Assembly: GCA_963920525.1 (NCBI GenBank)
Contig: OY986435.1
Coordinates: forward strand, 223,312,399-223,376,398
Reading direction: 5' to 3'
Source: Dichetophora obliterata
Lineage: Eukaryota > Arthropoda > Insecta > Diptera > Sciomyzidae
DNA length: 64,000 nt
The notes beneath the pieces were generated by a model. The model searched no databases. It had not been told where the DNA came from and saw nothing but the letters and a program-made list of their open reading frames with translations. Positions 56,578 to 64,000 of the stretch are shown here, piece after piece (the stretch's first letter is position 1; every line of letters starts with the position of its first letter). Both the position numbers and the translations under genes were made by a program.

Positions 56578-57165
56578 TTATAGTTTAAAATCGTTTATTG
56601 AGCTTTTAGGTCAAAGTTAGAACAATTAATTGTTCTCACGAATCTTTCCAAAGAAACAACAGTAACAACAACAACAAGAACAACAACACCGTTTTTTCAA
56701 TATAAAAAGGAAAAAATCACTAGCTGGTTTTTATTGCAATTTCGGCCCTGCTAAAGGCTTCATCAGAAATTTTTGTGATACACGTGCAAGCCAGCCCTAG
56801 CGCACTGCACCACAGAGGCGATGAGATTTTAAGTGTCAATTTCTCATAAGCATAAAGACTAAAGTAAAGCAAAAAATACAACAACAAATGTGAAAACATG
56901 AAATGGGAGAAAAACTAAGAAATTGACACTTAAAATCTCATCGCCTCTGTGGTGCAGTGCGCTAGCGCGCGCTTGCACGGGTGTCACAAAGATTTCTGAT
57001 GAAGCCTTTAGCAGGGCCGAAATTGTAATAAAATCAGCTTGTGATTTTTTTCCTTTTCATATTGAAAAAACTTTGTTGTTGTTGCTGTTTCTTTGGAAAG
57101 ATTCGTTAGAACAATTAATTAATCTAACTTTGACCTAAAAGCTCAATAAACGATTTTAAACTAGC
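56578..57165. repeat. Inverted pair of tRNA-like SINE sequences (foldback)
   Basis: Arms 56578-56843 and 56918-57165 are reverse complements around a ~75-bp loop. Each arm contains CCTCTGTGGTGCAGTGCGCTAG, an A-box-like start, followed by GATTTCTGATGAAGCCTTTAGC. Outer parts contain a CAA/GTT-rich tract. It looks like two SINE-like copies inverted or a foldback that absorbed one. Confidence 0.7.
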
Positions 57166-59043
57166 AAAAAACTAGAATTTGTGTTTAAAATCAAGTATGA
57201 TTTAAACCAGAGTTGTAAATCCCATAGCTCTTTTAGCTCACTTACAACAACTTCAATATTTCCGTGTGTGTTGTAATTCGAGGAAATATGTACATGGCAT
57301 TGTTGTTGTTTGCTCGCGTCGAAAGCTAGCTATCAATGTTATTGCTGCTGTGTGTTTTTTGTTGTAGCATTTTCAATACCACTTGTCTGGAATCATTTTA
57401 TTTTTTGATTTACTGACTGCATGTAACATTTGGACCTCGTCAGATGCTTAAAACCTATTTTTGGAATTTTTGAAGTGAAAACTTCTTAAGGCGCGTTGAA
57501 CGATTTTGGTAGAGGGTAAATCTTTGGTTTGCGTCATCGCCTTTTTCCTAGTAACTCTCGTCATCAATGCGGACAGCAGAGATAACAAGATAGGAAACTT
57601 AGAAAAAATAACCTCAAAAAATTTTTGCATGTATTTACGCGTTTTAAAAATCAACCTGATCGTCACTCTTGTTCTTAATCGGTCGCAAGCTCACAAAGAA
57701 ATCACTTGGCAACTCCTGAAATTAATACATATAATCTGTTTGTTAGACTATAAATACTTAAGTTAGGTTGCAATAAGATGTTTGCAACCAAAACTTATTA
57801 TTAATTCGCTTTATATTGGTCTATATATGCTTTTAAAGTTTGGCAATTTCTTTAGTTGTTGTATTTGTCAACATTTTTGAAAAATTTGCTTTTACTCAAA
57901 CAGCTGCTATTCATGGTGAGATTTAAAAATGAACGATCTTCTTCTTTTTCTGCTTTTTTCTGCTGGAACTTCGTTTGCAAACAAGAAAAATAATGTATGG
58001 ATTGAGTGTTTTAACATTTTAATCTTTAAGTTGTGATAAAGAATATGTTGAACATTGAAATAATTACATGCATGCTCTTATTTTATTATATATCGTCAAA
58101 CAAAGTTTGACAATATTCACACTTGTTGTATTCGTCGGTGGCTTTTTATTTTCACCACTGCGGCATTTTATTTTTAGAGTTGTCAACTATCATTGTTTTA
58201 TTAATAAAGAAAGCCAATTTAACTTTGCTGCACTTGCTGATGCACCGGGAGATCGTTGGACCACACACACACGCACACACAAACTCAAGCACTTTCGTCA
58301 TTTTATTGAAGTGAAAACTTCTTTAGGCGCATTGAACGATTTTGGTAGAGGGTAAATCTTTGATTTGCGTTATCGTCATCGTCATTTTGCGAGTAACTCT
58401 CTTCTTGACTACAAGGCGCTCAGCAAATGTAGCAAGCAACCATCAATATGTTCATCTGCTGACGCATCGTTTTTTCCCCTCCCTTTGCTCCGCTGCGAAT
58501 CTTTGAATGATACTGTTTTTTCAATGTATATGTAGAGCTGCTGTAGGTTAAAATAAAATTAATATAAAATTTTTGATATTTGGTTTTTGTTTGACTGGCC
58601 GTGAAGTCTTTTTTGATGCCACCACTCATAGTACAACTAGACAAGGTAGTGTTAGGGCTGAATGTGTTCGCTTTCTTAATGTAGCTACAGTCGGCATATG
58701 ACAACTGATTTATTTTAGATAAGAGCAGGCAAACAGAAAATATAGCAAGCAAAGTGCTGTATATTTTCCGCCGCCAATTCGGTTCATCCCCTCTAACGCT
58801 GCGCAACCGCTGGGATCTTGTCATTCTCTTTGCGTTGTTGTTGAAGATTTTCTTGGTAGTTATTGTTGTACAGTAAGCTTTAATTTTTTTGTAGATGTTT
58901 ATTTGTAGCTACAGTCAGCATATGACATCGAACTATTTGAGAAAACAGTTTATACATATGAATTAAAGAGTATATATAATATTGGTAAAACTATTTGTTT
59001 TTAGTAAAAGTGTTACCGTATCGGAAATATATATTCAATATAT

Positions 59044-59290
59044 CTGTGGTCACAAGGAATGATGACTAAACTCAAAATATCGTAAAAAAGCTATATGGAA
59101 TTTACTTTATTGCCAATTTTTAGAAGTATTCAGATATCCATTTTTTGCCCAGAATTGATCAACACTTATGTCTGCACATATTTTTTTGTAACGGTTCATA
59201 TATTCACAAAAAAATAGGTCGTAGTTCGTGCAAATAAAATATCGTTTTTTACGATACTTTGAGTTTAGTCGTTATTCCTTGTGACCACAG
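59044..59290. mobile_element. 247-bp MITE inside the foldback loop
   Basis: The ends CTGTGGTCACAAGGAAT and ATTCCTTGTGACCACAG are inverted, continuing to GACTAAACTC/GAGTTTAGTC. The copy at 36.2 kb lacks it (TTCAATATATATGAAC), so the empty site is visible. The duplication is within an AT run and cannot be sized exactly. Confidence 0.8.
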
Positions 59291-60119
59291 ATATATGAAC
59301 AATTAAGCTCATTGATGAAATTTAAAGAGTACTTACGTATATTTATATAATATTTTCAGTAGTAATTGGATAACTAAAGTCTGCTTATCCTAAGCATTCT
59401 ATTTTTGAAACGGTTTGGCATCAATTTCTTATATGAATTTTATATAATTTTTATGCTATAGATATTTCTTAATTTTAGAATATTCTATTTTTAATACACA
59501 ACTCAATATAGATATGGTGAACATGTGTATTGTGTTAGTGTTATGATATAATTATATATACATAAGCTTTAATTTTTTTTATTAATTCAATAATGAAATA
59601 ATTTAAATAAATTACTTAAATTATATGTATTTTTGATATTTTTGACACTTTTTCTTAAAAGAAATAGTTTCAGTAATATATAAAAAATTTAATAAATTGC
59701 TATAAGCTTTTAACAAAAATAATTCTAATTTTATATGCCGCCTGTAGCTACACGATTAGAATTCACAAAGTCTACAAAAAATTTCCAGCTAACTGCACCA
59801 ACAGCAATTACCAAGGAAATCTACAAACAAGGACGCACAGAGAAGAACAAGATCACAAGCGGAACTCTTCGAACTTTTTGCTTTTTATCCTACATGTAGA
59901 ACGGGCTTTCGCACAGGTAGTATGAGCTTTCGCACATCGTACATGTCCGTCCGACCTGTCAAATCCATCCTACATGTAGGATAGTCCGAAACCCCCTATT
60001 AGCATGAAATTTCTTATAAAGCAGTAAGGTGGTCCGTGGCAGGACAACGTCTTCCAGGGAATACAAATATTTTATATATAATTTTTCGCTTCGGTCGGCA
60101 ATCCCCTCACTGCTATACT

Positions 60120-61140
60120 TTTATTTTTATTATTTTGTTATTATTTAAGTTTTCAATATTACAACTTTATAAAATAAGTTGCAAGTACAAGCACTCGAAT
60201 TAAATATTGAATAAAAAGCAAATTAAATAAAATATTTGCGCTAAAACATGACCGAAATGTGAGACTTCAAAATTTGTTATTGTCAAAATTTCATCGTCCA
60301 TTTGACACATCAAAAAAGACAAATTTTTTTCAACACACACAAATTTTATTCAACCTGATATTTTCAATCCTACCACGACTGAAAAGTTTCCTTTTGACAC
60401 ACAGCCTAGTAAAATAATGATAGTTGACAACTCTGAAAGTAAAATGCCGCAGTGGTGAAAATAAAAAGCCACTGACAAATACAACAAGTGTGAAAATTGT
60501 CAATCATCGTTTGACGATATATAATAAAATAAGAGCATGCATGTAATTATTTCAATGTTCAACATATTCCTTTATCACAACTTAAAGATTTAAATGTTAA
60601 AACACTCAATCCATACATTATTTTTTTTGTTTGCAAGCGAAGTTCCATCAGAAAAAAGCAGAAAAAGAAAAAGATCGTTCCATTTTTAAATCTCACCATG
60701 CATAGCAGCTGTTTAAGTATAAGCAAATTTTTCAAAAATGTTGACAAATACAACAACTGAAGAAATTTCCAAACTTTAAAGGCATATATAGACCAATATA
60801 AAGCGAATTAATAATAAGTTTTGGTTGCAAACATCTTATTGCAACCTAACTAAAGTATTTATATACCAACAAACAGATTATATGTATTAATTTCAGGAGT
60901 TGCCAAGTGATTTCTTTGTGAGCTTGCGGCCGATTAAGAACAAGAGTGACGATCAGGTTGATTTTTAAAACGCATAAATACATGCAAAAATTTTTTGAGG
61001 TTATTTTTTCTAAGTTTCCAATCTTGTTATCTCTGCTGTCCGCATTGATGACGAGAGTTACTAGGAAAAAGGCGATGACGCAAACCAAAGATTTACCCTC
61101 TACCAAAATCGTTCAACGCGCCTAAAGAAGTTTTCACTTC
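60120..61140 (+). repeat. Uninterrupted relative of the BEL-invaded repeat
   Basis: It aligns with 36545-36991 joined to 43889-44490. At the junction it reads GAGCATGCATGTAATTA with no insert, showing the pre-integration site of BEL and a single TGCAT. Confidence 0.85.
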
Positions 61141-62199
61141 AAAAATTTGAAATGGCCCCAAAACCCCCAGAACGAAGTGACAAATTAAAAAAATTGAGAG
61201 CCTCTACAACAAAATAGAGTACGAGATCGTATTCTGGGAGTGCTCCTGTACTAGAAACAAGCAGCAGTATCGTTCAAACGATAGTCGGTTTAAAAGTTAG
61301 GTGATGAGAGCCCAATGTTACCAGCCTTAAAAAAAATCATTAGCTTTATGACAACTGCTGTTGTTGTTTCATTCGCACAGTCCGGTTCAATTTTGAACAG
61401 AAGGTATATGACATTGACACAGCTATTTGCGGACACAACTATAGTCCGTAAAATAGTTAAAATTTCATTATATAAAATATATTACATGCAATTTTTGGCT
61501 TCGATTTTGTACAAAAAAACAACGAAAAATATTTCAACATTTTTTTTTCAAACACTACAAAGGTATTTGTTCCCCCATTTAAGTAGCTACACATAAAATC
61601 AAAAATACCACCTTGTACACACACTCATAAGCACCAAGTACCATAAAAAACTTAAAAATAATTTTTAATTTTAGACTTTTAACAATAAAACAAAAGACAT
61701 TACTAAAGAAACCTTTGTTCGCAAAGAAAAAACCTTCGTTGCTTGATTTATGTTAAAGTGTAAAATTTTCAGCTGGCTAAACTTATTGCGTACTAACCAG
61801 CCTTTAAATTGTTAAACATACAACAAGTATGTATGATCATAAATAATAAGTTGATTTAAACGTTTTGTCATAAAATGCATAAGCAAAAGTAAGGTAAAAT
61901 ATAATCATGCTGCTGCCGCCTCTTTCGGAGCAGGACATGCAATTTTCTAGTTATTTTTTGGTAATAAATTATTATGAAGTAAGAAATATATCGCATGATC
62001 ACATGATAATAAACAGCATCAAGCTGATTTTATACATCAAAATTGTTGTGCATATTTTACAATTTAAGTGCATGCGAGAATTTCCAAAATTCAAGTGTAT
62101 GCAGAAAATCCCAACCACAACGTAGCAGAGAATTCTCAGTATTGCCCCCATGGTTCAAGCTGTTAAGGCGTTCAAGTTGATGATGACGATGATGATTAT
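61141..62199. other. Intronic DNA, nothing recognised
   Basis: Small open frames (61315-61596, 61907-62125) show no recognisable domain and have AT-driven composition. No repeats with clear ends. Confidence 0.4.
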
Positions 62200-62824
62200 G
62201 GGCGCATTCAGCGCAGAAAACTGTTGTGAACTGTAATGGTAGCGCTACCTTAGTGAGCGATTTTTTTCTCTGAATGCGTTGCTACTCTAAGGGCCAGTTT
62301 TTCAGTACGAGTTTAAAGTTTAGTCAAGTTAAACTGAGTTTAACTCATCAAAATTGGACGTTTAAACTCGGCTTAGCCAAAAAGGAAACACATTATATGA
62401 TAATTTAAGTCAATTTAACTTCAACGAATGCTAAAATATCTAGTTAAACCAAGCTTAAACGTCGAATTTTGGTGGGTTATGCTAGGTTTACTCTGACTAA
62501 AGTTTAAACTCGTACTGAAAAACTGGCCCTAAAAGTCAGAAATTAGAGTTAATTTAATTACATTTAATTTTTTATGTAAATAATTAAAATGCAAAGGTTT
62601 CTCTCACTTGAATTTGCGGCATTCTTTCTGTGTTTATTAATTTAACAGTGACAGCAGCAGCATCTGACAGTTGACTCAACAGTTGTGTTCATGCAGCATA
62701 GAATGTTTCGTTCGATTAAATGGCGTCCGCTACTTGATAAGTTTTAATGAGCGCTGCCAAAATTGTACCATTCAGCGAATTTTTACACAACAGTTGCCAA
62801 CTGTTGTCTGCGCTGAAGGCGCCC
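62200..62824. repeat. GGGCGC-ended inverted-repeat element
   Basis: GGGCGCATTCAGCGCAGA at the left is mirrored by TCTGCGCTGAAGGCGCCC at the right, with ACTGTTG blocks inside. A second MITE is nested at 62291-62529. No coding sequence. The target duplication is unclear. Confidence 0.65.
62291..62529. mobile_element. 239-bp PIF/Harbinger-like MITE, TAA duplication
   Basis: GGGCCAGTTTTTCAGTACGA and TCGTACTGAAAAACTGGCCC are perfect inverted repeats. TAA flanks both sides (62288-62290, 62530-62532). The GGGCCAGTTTTTCAG terminus is of a type widely seen in animal MITEs. Confidence 0.9.
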
Positions 62825-64000
62825 AATGATACCACAAAGTGGATGTTCAAAAAGAAAAAACACTTTTGAAAACAATTTTCTTTTAAGCTTACAAAAAAAT
62901 TTGCTGATCTTGCTCTTATGGTTTGTTCAATGTCAACCATAACTACCGAACTCTATAACTTGCTCTAGAGATATACTTACTTGTCTGTTTGCGTTTTTTT
63001 TTTATGCATCACAATTTCTTTTTGTTGTAGTTGTTGTTATCGTTTAAGCTCATATTATAGTATGTTAAAATATTTATGCAGCATTTTGTAGAGACTTCAT
63101 TTGGCTTCAGAAGCAAAAACTAATAAATTTAAATTGATGCTTGGTTAAAGCTAAATTATTATTAAACACGTTCAATATTAAAATTTAATGTAAGGTTACG
63201 CCATCAGTAGATGTAGATACAGTGTGGAAAAAACTTTTTATTATTTTTTTTTTTTTGGTTGTTTTTTGTTTGTTTTTGTTTTGAAGAGGGTAAGCATTCA
63301 TTAAATTTGTTTCGCTTTTTGCTGGGAACTAAAGATGTTAACGATCGATGGATCTTTGTTTTTATTCTGAGATTATTTTTAAAGCTTTACGCTAGGGATA
63401 TGCTTATAGCAGATATTGTTTGCAAACATTTTAGGGATTTTCACCTTTTTTTTTGAATTTTTTTAATTATTTTTACAAAATTCATTTGTCAATGTCAATA
63501 AATCTTATCACAAGTGGTCGCTATTTTATTTTATTGTTTGTTCGTAAATTAATATTTATTTTAACAAAGTCATTTAGTGTTGATGTGTGCTTTTGTATGT
63601 TTTGACGATTTCTTTGCTTTAATAACCCAACAAACACAAGAAAAATAATTCTCTAACGTTTGAGAAATTTATAATTCTCAAGTTGAGTTTCAGCATTCCC
63701 TATCATTTGAGATTAAGCATTTTCTGAAACACTATTTCTCAACTTGAGGTGAAGTTGAGGGAGATTTGAGAAAATATTTGTAACTCTGTGGCAATACCTA
63801 TTTGGATTTACAAAAATGTAAGTCTGGCAGTGAATCATATGTTTTATTGTTTACAAAAACATAGTGTCAAATTGTGGAAAATATTTAAAATTTATTGTGC
63901 CATTTGCTGAGAAAAACGTAAGAAGATTTAAAATTTATTGTGCCATTTTTGTTAAAAAATAATTGCAAAGAAAAAAATGCAAAGAAAAAAAATAAAACAG
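62825..64000. other. Intronic/AT-rich DNA with a TCTCAA dyad cluster
   Basis: At 63650-63775 TTTGAGAAAT, TCTCAAGTTGAG, TTTGAGATT, TCTCAACTTGAGG and TTTGAGAAAA form nested inverted repeats. No exon of the desaturase or other gene was seen to the window end. Confidence 0.45.

Larger units (their letters stand above)
57475..61140. mobile_element. ~3.7-kb foldback element
   Basis: Left arm 57475-58205 is the reverse complement of 60420-61140 (ends TTTTTGAAGTGAAAACTTCTT). The loop contains 58206-60419, including an inverted copy of the 35362-36310 repeat and a further GAAGTGAAAACTTCTTTAGG end at 58312. The open frames in it (e.g. 57506-57766 and its mirror at 60846-61106) are arm sequences, not confirmed genes. 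Confidence 0.75.

Noticed and set aside
57506..57766. Conserved 86-residue protein (also at 60846-61106 and 44209-44457)
   Set aside because: Similarity is explained by foldback arm duplication; the frame has changes and a different start in one copy, and no recognisable domain. Selection analysis over many copies would be needed to revive it.
50035..64000. N-terminal desaturase exon within the window
   Set aside because: I looked for the N-terminal membrane segment upstream of the first histidine box on the minus strand and saw no match; it likely lies beyond the window.

Overview
The window looks like a piece of a higher-dipteran (brachyceran fly) genome. It is AT-rich and intron-rich, and packed with insect-type transposons. 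The only host gene I can recognise is a fly-type acyl-CoA Delta-9 desaturase read on the minus strand. The order is an inference from protein similarity and transposon families; I cannot name the species.

Host gene. Three desaturase exons lie at 50034-49904, 26180-25789 and 11355-10938 (minus strand). They join in frame through canonical GT/AG sites and encode the C-terminal ~312 residues, with all three histidine boxes. The N-terminal exon is not visible and probably lies beyond position 64000. The introns are about 14.4 kb, 23.7 kb and more than 13.9 kb, and almost everything from 11.4 kb to 64 kb is intronic mobile or repeat DNA.

Downstream of the gene (1-10.9 kb): small inverted-repeat elements, several with CCCAGT... 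ends and some carrying a tRNA-like Pol III module; a PIF/Harbinger-like MITE (7135-7547, TTA duplication); and a hAT-like MITE (8708-9341, 8-bp duplication).

Intron 11.4-25.8 kb: a ~238-bp satellite; a hAT-type element (13632-15600, duplication CTTAAGCC); a ~8-kb P-element-like transposon (15614-23583) with ~0.9-kb terminal inverted repeats, two THAP exons in frame and a partial transposase, its left arm split by a TA-flanked element whose empty site survives in the right arm; MITE clusters; and a dead LINE reverse transcriptase.

Intron 26.2-49.9 kb: a ~40-bp minisatellite, a Tc1-like remnant, a PIF-like element enclosing a hAT-like element, and an apparently intact BEL/Pao LTR retrotransposon (36992-43883). 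The latter has LTRs that look identical, a TGCAT duplication and one 1870-residue polyprotein starting with a PHD finger. It sits inside an older repeat whose uninterrupted relative is at about 60.1-61.1 kb.

Intron beyond 50.0 kb: an uninterrupted 2765-bp (GTTTT)n array of 553 units, a hAT-like MITE, an inverted pair of SINE-like sequences, a ~3.7-kb foldback element and nested MITEs. No bacterial-type operon, CRISPR array or standard functional tRNA/rRNA gene was seen. Most of the interest is in the nested transposon history and in the unusual architecture of the P-like and BEL elements.
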